Positions 1 through 10,294 of a stretch of DNA of 64,000 nt are shown here, piece after piece. Source of the stretch: Mycolicibacterium sp. CBMA 234 (GTDB taxonomy: Bacteria; Actinomycetota; Actinomycetes; Mycobacteriales; Mycobacteriaceae). The stretch's first letter is position 1. Each line of letters begins with the position of its first letter. The stretch is taken from positions 248,001 to 312,000 of the forward strand of contig NZ_MPKW01000001.1 in assembly GCF_009729415.1 (NCBI RefSeq), given 5' to 3'. Made by a program: the position numbers and the translations under genes. The notes under the pieces are model-generated. The model was not told where the DNA came from and did no database searches. It saw only the letters and a program-made list of their open reading frames with translations.

Positions 1-606
1 ACGCTTGGACGACGGCTCCGAGGCGATCACGATGTGCGCGCCCGCGGCCTTGGCCGCCAGGATGGTGCCGAGACCGATGGAACCGCAGCCGATTACCAAA
101 GCAGTGTCCGCCGGCGTCAGCCCGGACTGCTGCATGTGCATCTCGCCAACGTGCAGCGGCTCCGCCAGAGCGGCATGCTCAAGCGACAGGCCGTCAGGCA
201 CGTGCCGCACCCAGAAGGCGTCGACGACGATGTACTCGCCGAACGCGCCGTGGTAGTCGTTCGAGTAGCCGATGATCGTCGGCATCCCGTTCTGTTCTGT
301 GGTGATACCCAGCCCGGTGACGCGGTCATCGATCTTGAAATCCTCGACGCCCGGGCCGGCTTCGACGACGACGCCGGACCACTCGTGACCGAGCACGACC
401 GGACGCGTGGCGTCAAAGACCGCGAACGGGAAGCCGGCGCCGGCGGCGACTGACACGAACCGGCAGGGGTCCTTGGACATGCTCAGGTCGCTGCCACAGA
501 TGCCGCAGACGGCCACCTTGATGCGCAGCTGGCCGGGACCGGTGGCCGGGGGCTCCGGCACGTCGGTCACGGTGAACTGGCCGTCGATGAACTGTGCTGC
601 CTTCAT
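1..606 (-). CDS. Zinc-dependent alcohol dehydrogenase, MDR family (3' end cut by window edge)
   Basis: The first 202 codons of a medium-chain dehydrogenase/reductase on the minus strand; the C-terminal part lies beyond position 1. The translation shows the catalytic-zinc cysteine region VCGICGSD near residue 35, the GHEWSGVV motif near residue 73, and the Rossmann glycine motif GCGSIGLG near residue 175. Such enzymes oxidise alcohols with NAD(P). No four-cysteine structural-zinc lobe is visible in the part present. The ATG (606-604) overlaps the stop of the upstream flavin monooxygenase gene as ATGA, so the two are probably translationally coupled and act on the same substrate. The substrate is not deducible. 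Confidence 0.88.
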   Translation of the reverse strand, partial: MKAAQFIDGQFTVTDVPEPPATGPGQLRIKVAVCGICGSDLSMSKDPCRFVSVAAGAGFPFAVFDATRPVVLGHEWSGVVVEAGPGVEDFKIDDRVTGLGITTEQNGMPTIIGYSNDYHGAFGEYIVVDAFWVRHVPDGLSLEHAALAEPLHVGEMHMQQSGLTPADTALVIGCGSIGLGTILAAKAAGAHIVIASEPSSKR

Positions 607-1847
607 GCGCGCGCTCCTGCGGTGTTGAGTTCGTTGGCCGGAGCCGGAGTGGCGGGCAAGTCGGTTGGCTGCCCGTAGTAATCGGTGTATGCCTTGGTGA
701 TGGCGCCGACCAGGTTGCCGATCAGCACCTCTGAGTTGTCCTGCGCGAACTGCAGGCTGGCCTGACGGGCCACGTTGCGGCGGCGGAAGTGTGGGATGAC
801 CTCGGAGGCGAACAGCTCGTAGCTGCGCTTGGTGTTCTCCCAGTCGGCGAGGTCGACGTGCATGATCAGCAGGGTGCCGAAACCGCCGGTCTTCTCGATC
901 AGGCGATCGATCTGAGCGATGGCGTCCTCCGGGGTGCCGATGATCGCCTGGCCGAACTCGCCGAGCGACTCGTTACGCCAGTAGTCAATGATGCCGGCCG
1001 GGGTCTGCGCCCAGTCCGGGTTGATGCCCTGCTGCCGGTTGACGTACTCAGCAATGGCGTGAATCCGGCGGCTGACGGCGCGTTCGGCTTCTTCGCGCGT
1101 CTCGGCGATGAACATCGGGTTGACCAGACGCCATGTCGAGCGGTCGGCGACATAGCCGTTCTCAGCCGAAACCTGTTCGTACACACCCCAGTTGCGGTCC
1201 AGCGACTCGTAGCCGGCCTGCGAGCTGGCGGCCAGTGACAGCAGGGACAGGCCGTGCTTACCGGCCAGGACCGAGCCGTTGGGCGAGATGGTCGACGCGG
1301 TGGCGACCTCGATACCGGCCGGGTTGTAGGTCGGCAGCTGGGCGCGGGCGTCCCGCAGGGTGAACCAGTCGGTCTCCATGTTGACGACCTCGCCGCGGAG
1401 CAGCCGCAGCACGGCCTCCAGGGCCTCACCCTGCATCCGGCGCTGGTTGGTGGTGGTGATGCCCATCATGTGCGCATCGAGCGGAATCTTGCCGGGGCCG
1501 GTACCGACGATCAGCCGGCCGCGGGTCTGCAGGTCGAGCTGGGTGATGCGGTCGGCCGTGATCAGCGGGTGGTGGTAGGGCAGCGACATCACGCCGGTGC
1601 CGAACCGGATGCGCTCGGTGCGCTCAGCGGCGGCTGCAATGAACACGTCCGGCGCCGGGACGATCTCGGCACCGGTCGAGTGGTGCTCCCCCATCCACGC
1701 CTCTTCGAAACCGAGGTGGTCCAGATGCGTCATCAGGTCGATGTCGCGACGCAACTGCAGCGCAGGGTCTGCGTTGAGCGGGTGATACGGGGCGAGGAAT
1801 GCCCCGAATTTCATGGACGCCGGGCTCCACTGGGCAGCGCTGCTCAC
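603..1847 (-). CDS. LLM-class flavin-dependent monooxygenase (luciferase/limonene monooxygenase-like)
   Basis: About 414 aa with a bacterial-luciferase-like TIM-barrel. It starts MKFGAFLAPYHP after a short N-terminal tail and has the GFEEAWMGEHHS motif, the RIRFGTGVMSLPYHHPL segment and the GTGPGKIP loop, typical of FMNH2-dependent limonene/alkane-type monooxygenases. An upstream ATG exists at 1910, but the GTG at 1847 has AGGAG six bases before it and is preferred. It is coupled by ATGA to the alcohol dehydrogenase, so an oxygenase product may be an alcohol oxidised by the next enzyme (inference). A perfect palindrome lies 67-86 bases upstream of the start. A TetR gene precedes it on the same strand. 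Confidence 0.88.
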   Translation of the reverse strand: MSSAAQWSPASMKFGAFLAPYHPLNADPALQLRRDIDLMTHLDHLGFEEAWMGEHHSTGAEIVPAPDVFIAAAAERTERIRFGTGVMSLPYHHPLITADRITQLDLQTRGRLIVGTGPGKIPLDAHMMGITTTNQRRMQGEALEAVLRLLRGEVVNMETDWFTLRDARAQLPTYNPAGIEVATASTISPNGSVLAGKHGLSLLSLAASSQAGYESLDRNWGVYEQVSAENGYVADRSTWRLVNPMFIAETREEAERAVSRRIHAIAEYVNRQQGINPDWAQTPAGIIDYWRNESLGEFGQAIIGTPEDAIAQIDRLIEKTGGFGTLLIMHVDLADWENTKRSYELFASEVIPHFRRRNVARQASLQFAQDNSEVLIGNLVGAITKAYTDYYGQPTDLPATPAPANELNTAGARA

Positions 1848-1913
1848 GGTGGTCTCCTGATTCTCGGTGTGGACGGTCTTGGCTTGCTCCGCCGACTGTA
1901 AACCGATCATCCG

Positions 1914-1933
1914 ATTGGATCAAGTGATCCAAT
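1914..1933. promoter_or_regulatory. Perfect palindrome, probable operator of the monooxygenase-dehydrogenase pair
   Basis: ATTGGATCAAGTGATCCAAT consists of two 9-base arms with a 2-base centre and lies upstream of the flavin monooxygenase start. The size and symmetry suit a dimeric regulator of TetR or GntR type. The adjacent TetR regulator (2114-2743) is the obvious candidate, but the pairing is an inference. Confidence 0.6.
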
Positions 1934-1943
1934 TATTTTGTGC

Positions 1944-1976
1944 CGAACGTGCGTGTTTGCACACGGCACGCCGTCA
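1944..1976 (+). repeat. Copy A of an inverted intergenic repeat pair
   Basis: This 33-base segment matches the reverse complement of 2034-2066 at 25 of 33 positions (my count), and nearly all differences are transitions. Both share the core CGTGCGTGT. The two copies flank about 57 bases and could form a long stem. They lie in the gap between the TetR gene end and the monooxygenase promoter. They could be a dispersed mycobacterial intergenic repeat or a terminator-like structure. Confidence 0.5.
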
Positions 1977-2033
1977 TGGCCGGACACGATGCGCACGCTC
2001 GCCAGTCACGAACGCAACGAAACTGCACGCAGT

Positions 2034-2066
2034 TCGCGGCGTGTTGCGTGTAGACACGCACGCTCG
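2034..2066 (-). repeat. Copy B of the inverted intergenic repeat pair
   Basis: Partner of 1944-1976 in opposite orientation. It contains its own perfect small palindrome TGCGTGT-AG-ACACGCA at 2045-2060. It lies about 50 bases after the stop of the TetR gene, so it could contribute to transcription termination of the PucR-TetR unit. Confidence 0.5.
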
Positions 2067-2113
2067 CGGGAGGTGCCCCCAGCGCGGCTCGCGGGAAGAG
2101 TGAATAGAGGGAA

Positions 2114-2743
2114 TTAGGAGTTGAGCAGGCGTTCGGTGCCGCCGACGACGAACGTCACCAGGTCTTCGTAGAACGCTTCCAGCGCCGGGACGGAGAGCTT
2201 GGCCCGGTCCCACTCGTCGGCGCGGCTCAGGCCCTGTACGAAGCCCATGAGCGAGACCGCCCACCGGGCCTCAAGCCGGTCCTCGGCGGCATTAGGGAAG
2301 GTCCGGCGGACCTGCGCCAGCAGGGCGACGCGAAGTTTGGGTTCGATGTTCTCGTCGGCCGGGCCGGCCTGGGTGATCTCGGCCATGATCTTGATCCAGC
2401 GCATGCCTCGGGTGCGCTGGCGGCGCAGCAGATCCAGATAGGGCGCCGTGACGGCACGGACCAACTCATCGGGGGTTGGCGCAACCGAATTGGCCGCCAG
2501 CACATCGACATTGGCCTGCACGGCCGAGCCCACCGCTGCACCGAGATCCAGGACCACTGCGCGCAGCAACTCGTCCTTGGACCCGAAGTGATAGTGCACC
2601 GACGCGGCGCCGAGCCCGGCCGCGGCGTTGACCGAGCGCACCGAAACGGCATCCACGCCTTGTTCGGCGAACAGCTTCTCGGCCGTCTTCACCAACTTGA
2701 CGCGGGTGGCATTGCCCTGGCGGTTCTGCGATGTGCCCGACAC
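2114..2743 (-). CDS. TetR/AcrR-family transcriptional regulator
   Basis: 209 aa. The N-terminal helix-turn-helix covers about residues 15-60 (KTAEKLFAEQGVDAVSVRSV...ASVHYHFGSKDELL), the classic TetR HTH ending in YHFGSK. The C-terminal ligand-binding half is divergent, as usual. The start is GTG at 2743, one base after the TGA of the upstream PucR gene (TGACGTG), so the two are probably co-translated. It is a candidate repressor of the flavin monooxygenase / alcohol dehydrogenase pair downstream on the same strand. The ligand is unknown. Confidence 0.88.
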   Translation of the reverse strand: MSGTSQNRQGNATRVKLVKTAEKLFAEQGVDAVSVRSVNAAAGLGAASVHYHFGSKDELLRAVVLDLGAAVGSAVQANVDVLAANSVAPTPDELVRAVTAPYLDLLRRQRTRGMRWIKIMAEITQAGPADENIEPKLRVALLAQVRRTFPNAAEDRLEARWAVSLMGFVQGLSRADEWDRAKLSVPALEAFYEDLVTFVVGGTERLLNS

Positions 2744-2744
2744 G

Positions 2745-4370
2745 TCAGAAGCATGTCATAGCGGTTGCTGCCGGGCCGCCAAAGGCGTTGCGTGTGTCCA
2801 GGATCAGCAATGCCACATGCAGGGAGGTCGCGGACTCACCATCGGCCAGATCCACGCCCAGAATGTGCTCGATCCGGTTCAACTTCGCATACAGCGACGG
2901 GCGACTCAGGTGCAATCGCGCCGCGAGCGCCGACTTGTTGCCACCCAGTTCCAGATATCCGCGCAACACATCCAGAAGGCCGTCGCCGCTCTCCATGTCG
3001 TGCAAGATCAGCGCGCGCAGTTCCCCTTCGGCGAAGCGCTGCACCCGTGGATCGGTACGCACCATCGACAGCAGACCGCGCAGCCGGATGTCGGCGACCC
3101 GGAAACAGACCCGCTCAGAGGCCGGTAGCGACAGCGCCGCCTCGGCGACGTGCGCAGCGTCACTGATCCGGTGGATCGTGTCGATCAGACCCGCCGCCGG
3201 CGTGCCGATGCCGAGCACGAGACCTGTTGCGTCGACGGCCCGTTCGGCATCGCGGCGCAAGGCGCGGCCCAACGATTCCAGGCCACCGGCCGCACGGGCA
3301 TTGAGCGACAACACCATGGCGATCTCGCCGGGCCCACGCAGTGAAACTAATCCGCTGTGCCCCAACGCTTTTACCGACCGGGCGACGACGTCGAGCAGCC
3401 GGGCGCTGCGGCGTTGCTCGGATACCGGGTCGGTGTCGGCCGCCCAGCCAGCGATCCGCAGGGCGGCCGGCACGTACTGCGCGGCCGGACGCAGACCCAG
3501 CGCGAAAGCCCGGGCCGTCGCCTCGTCTTCGAACCGGATACGTTCGCGCGCAACGTCTTCCAGCAGACCGGCCTGCGCTTGATGCTCGATGTCACTGCGG
3601 CCCCGTTCGGCCATGCGATGCAACACCAGTGCCTGGGCTGCTCGTTCCAGGACCATGGTGCACCGGGCCGCGTCGTCCCCCGCAGAACCGGGCGCGATCA
3701 ACCGGCCCCACGCATCCTCGCCGCGGCCGACCTCGCTGATCACCCACTCGTCGGTCCGCTCGGCCCCGGTCTCATGCTGCCGCGAGCGACGTTGCCAGTC
3801 CCCCAACACATCTGACGTCGGACGCCCCGCGGTGGCAACCGCAATGGCCTGGTGGGTGAGGTCCTCGAGCACCACGGGCGCGTGCAGCAGATTGGCCGCC
3901 GCCTCCGTGATGCCCGCGGGCGTCGCCCGCCGCATGCTCAGATCGGTAAAGACCTCATGCGTCTGCCGCGCGAAGTCGACCTCCTGGTACTGATCGGCGA
4001 CGATCACGCGGTGCACCTGCTCGGTGACCTCGACGAACTTGATCACGCGGCGCACCGCCACCAGGGCGAGCCCGAGTTCTTCCGCGATCGCGCCGACGTT
4101 GACCGGCAGCGGCACAGCGCCCGCACCGAGCTCGACGATGACGCCGACCGCCTGCGCTGCGGCCACCGACCGCAGGTAGACCTGGGGCGCCGCACGTAGC
4201 GCCGCGCCCGTCGTGAGCACCAGTTCGCCACCTTGCAGCACGTCGGAGAGGTCCGGGACATCGCTGACGTGCACCCAACGGATCGGGCGGTCGAACCCGT
4301 GCGCGCAGACGACCTCGGGCTCGCCCTGCTGAATGACCGGGAGGGCGACGATCTCGGCGATAGTCGGCAT
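2745..4370 (-). CDS. PucR-family transcriptional regulator
   Basis: 541 aa. The N-terminal PucR-type domain (about residues 5-120) contains HVSDVPDLSDVLQGGELVLTTG-like sequence. The central region is GGDEF-like, and the C-terminal PucR HTH lies at about 470-510 (GGNKSALAARLHLSRPSLYAKLNRIEHILG). These proteins activate purine, amino-acid and related catabolic genes, usually divergently. Here the divergent neighbour is mmsA-aminotransferase, so control of that pathway is likely (inference). Its ATG lies inside a perfect inverted repeat, suggesting autoregulation. Confidence 0.88.
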   Translation of the reverse strand: MPTIAEIVALPVIQQGEPEVVCAHGFDRPIRWVHVSDVPDLSDVLQGGELVLTTGAALRAAPQVYLRSVAAAQAVGVIVELGAGAVPLPVNVGAIAEELGLALVAVRRVIKFVEVTEQVHRVIVADQYQEVDFARQTHEVFTDLSMRRATPAGITEAAANLLHAPVVLEDLTHQAIAVATAGRPTSDVLGDWQRRSRQHETGAERTDEWVISEVGRGEDAWGRLIAPGSAGDDAARCTMVLERAAQALVLHRMAERGRSDIEHQAQAGLLEDVARERIRFEDEATARAFALGLRPAAQYVPAALRIAGWAADTDPVSEQRRSARLLDVVARSVKALGHSGLVSLRGPGEIAMVLSLNARAAGGLESLGRALRRDAERAVDATGLVLGIGTPAAGLIDTIHRISDAAHVAEAALSLPASERVCFRVADIRLRGLLSMVRTDPRVQRFAEGELRALILHDMESGDGLLDVLRGYLELGGNKSALAARLHLSRPSLYAKLNRIEHILGVDLADGESATSLHVALLILDTRNAFGGPAATAMTCF

Positions 4371-4384
4371 TTACAGAGTGTAAA
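4370..4384. promoter_or_regulatory. Inverted repeat TTTACA-N3-TGTAAA in the pucR-mmsA divergent region
   Basis: A perfect 6+6 palindrome with a GAG centre. Its left edge is the T of the pucR ATG on the minus strand. In a 116-base divergent promoter region this is the best operator candidate for the PucR regulator acting on itself and on mmsA. Confidence 0.55.
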
Positions 4385-4486
4385 TCTCAGGCCCGAACTT
4401 GATACAGATTGCTGCCTGTTTCGGTGGCCGCGGAAAGGCAAGCTGAGGGCGCACCCCGAACCGCCCCAGGAAGGCCAACCTCGACG

Positions 4487-5986
<1,500 letters not shown>

Positions 5987-6011
5987 CCCCTAGCCACTGA
6001 CAGGACCCGAC

Positions 6012-7394
6012 GTGACACTCGCCGCAGACCAGCTCCTGCCCGCCGGCCACACCATCGACTCGATGCGTGCCGAAGCCGCGCGCGCCTACGAGTTGGATCG
6101 CGCCCACGTCTTCCACTCCTGGTCTGCCCAGGGGGCGCTGAAGCCGATGACTGTCACCGCCGCTGAAGGCAGCTACGTCTGGGACGGCGACGGCAACCGG
6201 CTGCTCGACTTCTCCTCGCAGCTGGTGAACACCAACATCGGCCATCAGCACCCGAAAGTGGTTGCGGCCATTGCCGAACAGGCCGCCAAGCTGTGCACCA
6301 TCGCGCCGCAGCACGCGAACGCCGCCCGTTCCGAGGCCGCCCGTCTGCTCGCAGAACTGACCCCGGGTGACCTGAACAGAATCTTCTTCACCAACGGCGG
6401 CGCCGACGCCGTCGAGCACGCCGTGCGCATGGCGCGCCTGCACACCGGCAAGCACAAGGTGCTGTCGCGCTACCGCGCCTACCACGGCGGCACCGACCTG
6501 GCAATCAATCTGACGGGCGATCCGCGCCGGTTCGCGAACGATCGCGGTGCGGCCGGCGTCGTGCATTTCAACGGACCGTTCCTGTACCGCTCGGTGTTCC
6601 ACGCCGAGACCGAGGAGCAGGAGTGCGCCCGCGCTCTCGAGGAACTGCAGCGCGTCATCGAGCTCGAGGGCGCGTCGACCATCGCCGCGATCATCCTGGA
6701 GTCCATCCCCGGCACCGCCGGCATCATGGTGCCCCCACCCGGCTACCTGGCCGGCGTCCGTGAGCTTTGCAACCAGTACGGCATCATGATGATCGCCGAC
6801 GAGGTGATGGCCGGCTTCGGACGCTCCGGAAAGTGGTTCGCCATCAACCACTTTGACGTCGTTCCGGACCTCATGACCTTCGCCAAGGGCGTCAACTCCG
6901 GCTACGTGCCACTGGGCGGCGTGGCGATCAGCCCCGCCATCGCCCAGACCTTCGCCGACCGGGCCTACCCCGGCGGCCTGACCTACTCCGGCCACCCGCT
7001 GGCCTGCGCGGCCGCCGTCGCCACCATCAACGTGATGCGCGACGAAGGCATGGTGGAGAACGCTGCCCGCCTCGGCGAGCAGATCATCGGACCCGCACTG
7101 CGCGACTTCGCCCAGCGGCACCGCAGCGTCGGTGAAGTGCGAGGCGCCGGCGTCTTCTGGGCCATCGAGTTGGTCAAGGACCAAACGACGCGGGAACCAC
7201 TGGCCCCGTACGGCGGCACCAGCGAGGCGATGACGGCCGTCGTCGCCTCCTGCAAGAGCCAGGGCCTGTTGCCGTTCACCAACTTCAACCGCGTTCACGT
7301 GGTGCCCCCGTGCAACGCCAGTGACGATGAGGTGCGCGCCGGGCTCGCCATTGTCGACCGGGCGCTCGACGTCGCGGATCAGTACGCGCAGTAA
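6012..7394 (+). CDS. Class III PLP-dependent aminotransferase (omega-amino acid:pyruvate type)
   Basis: 460 aa starting at GTG 6012 with AGGA seven bases before. It shows the class III pattern: NGGADAVEHAVRMAR for cofactor binding, YHGGT, the ADEVMAGFGR aspartate motif near residue 260, and the PLP lysine in TFAKGVNSGYVPLGG near residue 295. Together with mmsA the likely substrate is beta-alanine, beta-aminoisobutyrate or a related omega-amino acid; GABA- or taurine-type activity cannot be excluded. Probably one operon with mmsA. Confidence 0.88.
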   Translation: MTLAADQLLPAGHTIDSMRAEAARAYELDRAHVFHSWSAQGALKPMTVTAAEGSYVWDGDGNRLLDFSSQLVNTNIGHQHPKVVAAIAEQAAKLCTIAPQHANAARSEAARLLAELTPGDLNRIFFTNGGADAVEHAVRMARLHTGKHKVLSRYRAYHGGTDLAINLTGDPRRFANDRGAAGVVHFNGPFLYRSVFHAETEEQECARALEELQRVIELEGASTIAAIILESIPGTAGIMVPPPGYLAGVRELCNQYGIMMIADEVMAGFGRSGKWFAINHFDVVPDLMTFAKGVNSGYVPLGGVAISPAIAQTFADRAYPGGLTYSGHPLACAAAVATINVMRDEGMVENAARLGEQIIGPALRDFAQRHRSVGEVRGAGVFWAIELVKDQTTREPLAPYGGTSEAMTAVVASCKSQGLLPFTNFNRVHVVPPCNASDDEVRAGLAIVDRALDVADQYAQ

Positions 7395-7470
7395 GGAGCT
7401 GCAACCGCACTGACGCACGAGGCATAGGGATCTGGTCCGCGCCGGTCGACATCAGCGGTACTGTCGGCCG

Positions 7471-8208
7471 GTGCGGATTGCCCTGTTCGCGACCTGTCTG
7501 GCGGACGCCATGTTTCCGGCGGCCGCCATCGCCACGGTCCGACTCCTGGAACGGCTCGGCCACCAGGTGGAGTTTCCCGTCGGCCAAACCTGCTGCGGGC
7601 AGATGCACATCAACACCGGCTACCTGCGGGAGGCAGTGCCGTTGGTGCGCAATCACGTAGAGACTTTTGGCGCGTTCGACGATTATGACGCGATTGTGGC
7701 CCCATCCGGTTCCTGCGTCGGGTCGGTGCGCCACCAGCACGCGATGGTGGCGCGGCGCGTCGGTGACGAGGAACTCGCAGCGCGCGCCGAATCGGTTGCG
7801 GCACATACCTTTGAGCTGTCCGAGTTCCTGGTCGACGTGCTCGGGATCGATGACGTCGGCGCTTACTATCCGCACCGCGTCACCTACCACCCGACCTGCC
7901 ATTCGTTGCGGATGCTGGGTGTCGGCGACAAGCCGTTGCGCTTGCTGCGCAAGGTCGAGGGTCTGACACTGGTTGAGCTACCTGACGCTGAATCCTGTTG
8001 CGGCTTCGGCGGAACCTTCGCCCTGAAGAACGCTGACGTCTCCACCGCGATGCTGGCCGACAAGATGGCGAACATCGCCGCCACCCAGGCTGAGGTGTGT
8101 ACCGCGGGCGACGCGTCGTGCCTGATGCACATCGGCGGCGGCCTGAGCCGGCTTCGCAGCGGCGTCCGTACCGTCCACCTTGCTGAAATCCTGGCGGCCA
8201 CACCATGA
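7471..8208 (+). CDS. lutA: L-lactate utilisation protein LutA-like (CCG-domain Fe-S protein)
   Basis: 245 aa with the two cysteine-rich CCG boxes: GQTCCGQMH near residue 40 and SCCGFGGTF near residue 178, as in LutA/YkgE and heterodisulfide-reductase-like subunits. Start GTG at 7471. Its stop overlaps the next ATG as ATGA. LutABC replaces or supplements flavin lactate dehydrogenases, oxidising L-lactate to pyruvate. The 76-base gap from the aminotransferase may hold its own promoter. Confidence 0.88.
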   Translation: MRIALFATCLADAMFPAAAIATVRLLERLGHQVEFPVGQTCCGQMHINTGYLREAVPLVRNHVETFGAFDDYDAIVAPSGSCVGSVRHQHAMVARRVGDEELAARAESVAAHTFELSEFLVDVLGIDDVGAYYPHRVTYHPTCHSLRMLGVGDKPLRLLRKVEGLTLVELPDAESCCGFGGTFALKNADVSTAMLADKMANIAATQAEVCTAGDASCLMHIGGGLSRLRSGVRTVHLAEILAATP

Positions 8209-9671
8209 CCGCGGTGTTTCTCGGCCACCCCGGAGTGGGCAATCTGCGTGGCGAGCAGAGCTTCCCGGCGGCGGCTCGGGCCGCAGTCGCCGATTCTCAG
8301 CTGCGCCGCAACATCGGCCACGCCACCGGCACCATCCGCGCCAAACGGCTTGCCGCCGTTGCTGAATGCGACGACTGGGAACAATTGCGGGTCGCCGGCA
8401 GCGCCGTGAAACAGGACGTGCTGGCCCGGCTGCCGGAACTGTTGGAGGAACTCGAACGGAACGTGCAGGCCCGCGGCGGCCACGTGCACTGGGCCCGCGA
8501 CGGCGACGAAGCCAATCGCATTGTGGCCGAACTGATCCGGGCCACCGGCAGCGACGAAGTGGTCAAGGTCAAGTCGATGGCCACCCAGGAGATCGGCCTT
8601 AACGAATACCTGGAAGCCCAGGGCATCACACCCATCGAGACCGACCTGGCCGAGCTGATCGTGCAACTCGGCCATGACAAACCGAGCCACATCTTGGTCC
8701 CGGCGATCCACCGCAACCGCGCCGAGATCCGGGCGATCTTCGAGCGTGAAATGCCCGATGCTGGTCAGCTCACGGACGAGCCCCGTGTGTTGGCAATGGC
8801 GGCCCGCACGCATCTGCGACGAAAGTTCTTGTCCGCCAATGTCGCTGTCAGTGGCGCCAATTTCGGGGTCGCCGAGACCGGCACATTGGCGGTCGTCGAA
8901 TCCGAGGGCAACGGCCGCATGTGCCTGACCCTGCCTGAAACCCTGATCACGGTGATGGGCATCGAGAAGGTCGTCCCGCGGTTCACCGACCTCGACGTCT
9001 TCATGCAGCTGCTGCCAAGGTCGTCGACCGCGGAGCGGATGAACCCGTACACCTCCATGTGGACCGGCGTGCACCCCGGTGATGGCCCGCAACAGTTCCA
9101 CCTGGTGCTGCTCGACAACGGTCGCACCCAGGTGCTGGCCGACGAGGTAGGGCGTGCCGCGCTGCACTGCATCCGATGCAGCGCCTGCCTGAATGTGTGC
9201 CCCGTCTACGAACGCACCGGCGGGCACGCCTACGGCTCGGTGTATCCCGGACCGATCGGGGCCATCCTCAGTCCGCAGTTGACCGGCACCACCGGCCACG
9301 ACGATCCGAATGCCAGCCTGCCGTATGCCTCGTCGCTGTGCGGCGCGTGTTTCGAAGCCTGCCCGGTGCGCATCGATATTCCGTCGATCCTGGTGCACCT
9401 GCGTGGGCTGCAGGTGGACCAGGAACGCGGAGGGCTGCCGAGCGGTCAGGATCTGGCCATGAAAGCCGCCGGCTGGGCCATGACCTCCGCATTCCGATTC
9501 GCCTTGGCGGAGAAGGCACTTGGCGCCGGCCGACTGATCGCGGGTAGGGACCACAAGATCAGCAGCTTGCCCTGGCCGGCATCGAAATGGACGGGCAGCC
9601 GCGACATTCCGGAGCCACCGGCGGAAACATTCCGGCAGTGGTGGACGCGCACCCACGGCGGTGAGCAATGA
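8205..9671 (+). CDS. lutB: L-lactate utilisation protein LutB-like (4Fe-4S protein)
   Basis: 488 aa. An LUD domain in the N-terminal two thirds (SMATQEIGLNEYLE, GVAETGTLAVVESEGN) is followed by two ferredoxin-like clusters: CIRCSACLNVCPVY near residue 325 and SLCGACFEACPVRI near residue 382. Coupled by ATGA overlaps to lutA upstream and lutC downstream, the expected order of the lactate oxidation complex. Confidence 0.92.
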   Translation: MTAVFLGHPGVGNLRGEQSFPAAARAAVADSQLRRNIGHATGTIRAKRLAAVAECDDWEQLRVAGSAVKQDVLARLPELLEELERNVQARGGHVHWARDGDEANRIVAELIRATGSDEVVKVKSMATQEIGLNEYLEAQGITPIETDLAELIVQLGHDKPSHILVPAIHRNRAEIRAIFEREMPDAGQLTDEPRVLAMAARTHLRRKFLSANVAVSGANFGVAETGTLAVVESEGNGRMCLTLPETLITVMGIEKVVPRFTDLDVFMQLLPRSSTAERMNPYTSMWTGVHPGDGPQQFHLVLLDNGRTQVLADEVGRAALHCIRCSACLNVCPVYERTGGHAYGSVYPGPIGAILSPQLTGTTGHDDPNASLPYASSLCGACFEACPVRIDIPSILVHLRGLQVDQERGGLPSGQDLAMKAAGWAMTSAFRFALAEKALGAGRLIAGRDHKISSLPWPASKWTGSRDIPEPPAETFRQWWTRTHGGEQ

Positions 9672-10294
9672 CCGATGCACGCGCAGCCGTGCTGGGCCGG
9701 ATCCGCGCGGCCCTGGGTCCCGCCGCCCCGGCCGCCGTCACTGTCCCCCGCGACTACGACCGGCGCCCGCTGACCGGGGCCGCCGACGTCGATCAGTTCG
9801 CCGAGACGGTGGCCGACTACCGGGCGCGGGTACACCGGGTCGGACCTGACGGGCTGGCCGCGACGATCGCGGCGCTCATCGGTACCGGGACCGCGGTGAT
9901 CCCCGCCGACTTGCCGCCCGACTGGGTGACCGGCGTGCGCACCGTCGTCGACAAACCTGCACTGGGCGTGGATGTCCTGGACGGACTCGACGCTGTTGTC
10001 ACCGGATGTGCCATCGGCATCGGGGCGACGGGAACCATCGTGCTCGATGCCGGTGTGGCACAGGGCCGTCGCGCACTGACGCTGATCCCAGACCACCACG
10101 TCTGCGTCATCCGGACCGACCAGATCGTCGACACCGTCCCGCAGGCCTTCGCAGTCCTTGATCCGACGCGCCCACTGACCTTCATCTCGGGGCCGAGCGC
10201 GACAAGCGATATCGAACTGCAGCGGGTCGAGGGCGTGCACGGCCCGCGGACCCTGGACGTCGTGATCGTCAGCAAGAATGGCCCCCATGACTGA
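9668..10294 (+). CDS. lutC: L-lactate utilisation protein LutC-like (LUD domain)
   Basis: 208 aa. The C-terminal LUD domain contains GCAIGIGATGTIVLDAG and SGPSATSDIELQRVEGVHGPR, diagnostic for LutC/YkgG. The start overlaps the lutB stop (ATGA). The 3' end overlaps the epoxide hydrolase start by several bases, so the hydrolase may be transcribed with lutABC although its chemistry is unrelated. Confidence 0.92.
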   Translation: MTDARAAVLGRIRAALGPAAPAAVTVPRDYDRRPLTGAADVDQFAETVADYRARVHRVGPDGLAATIAALIGTGTAVIPADLPPDWVTGVRTVVDKPALGVDVLDGLDAVVTGCAIGIGATGTIVLDAGVAQGRRALTLIPDHHVCVIRTDQIVDTVPQAFAVLDPTRPLTFISGPSATSDIELQRVEGVHGPRTLDVVIVSKNGPHD

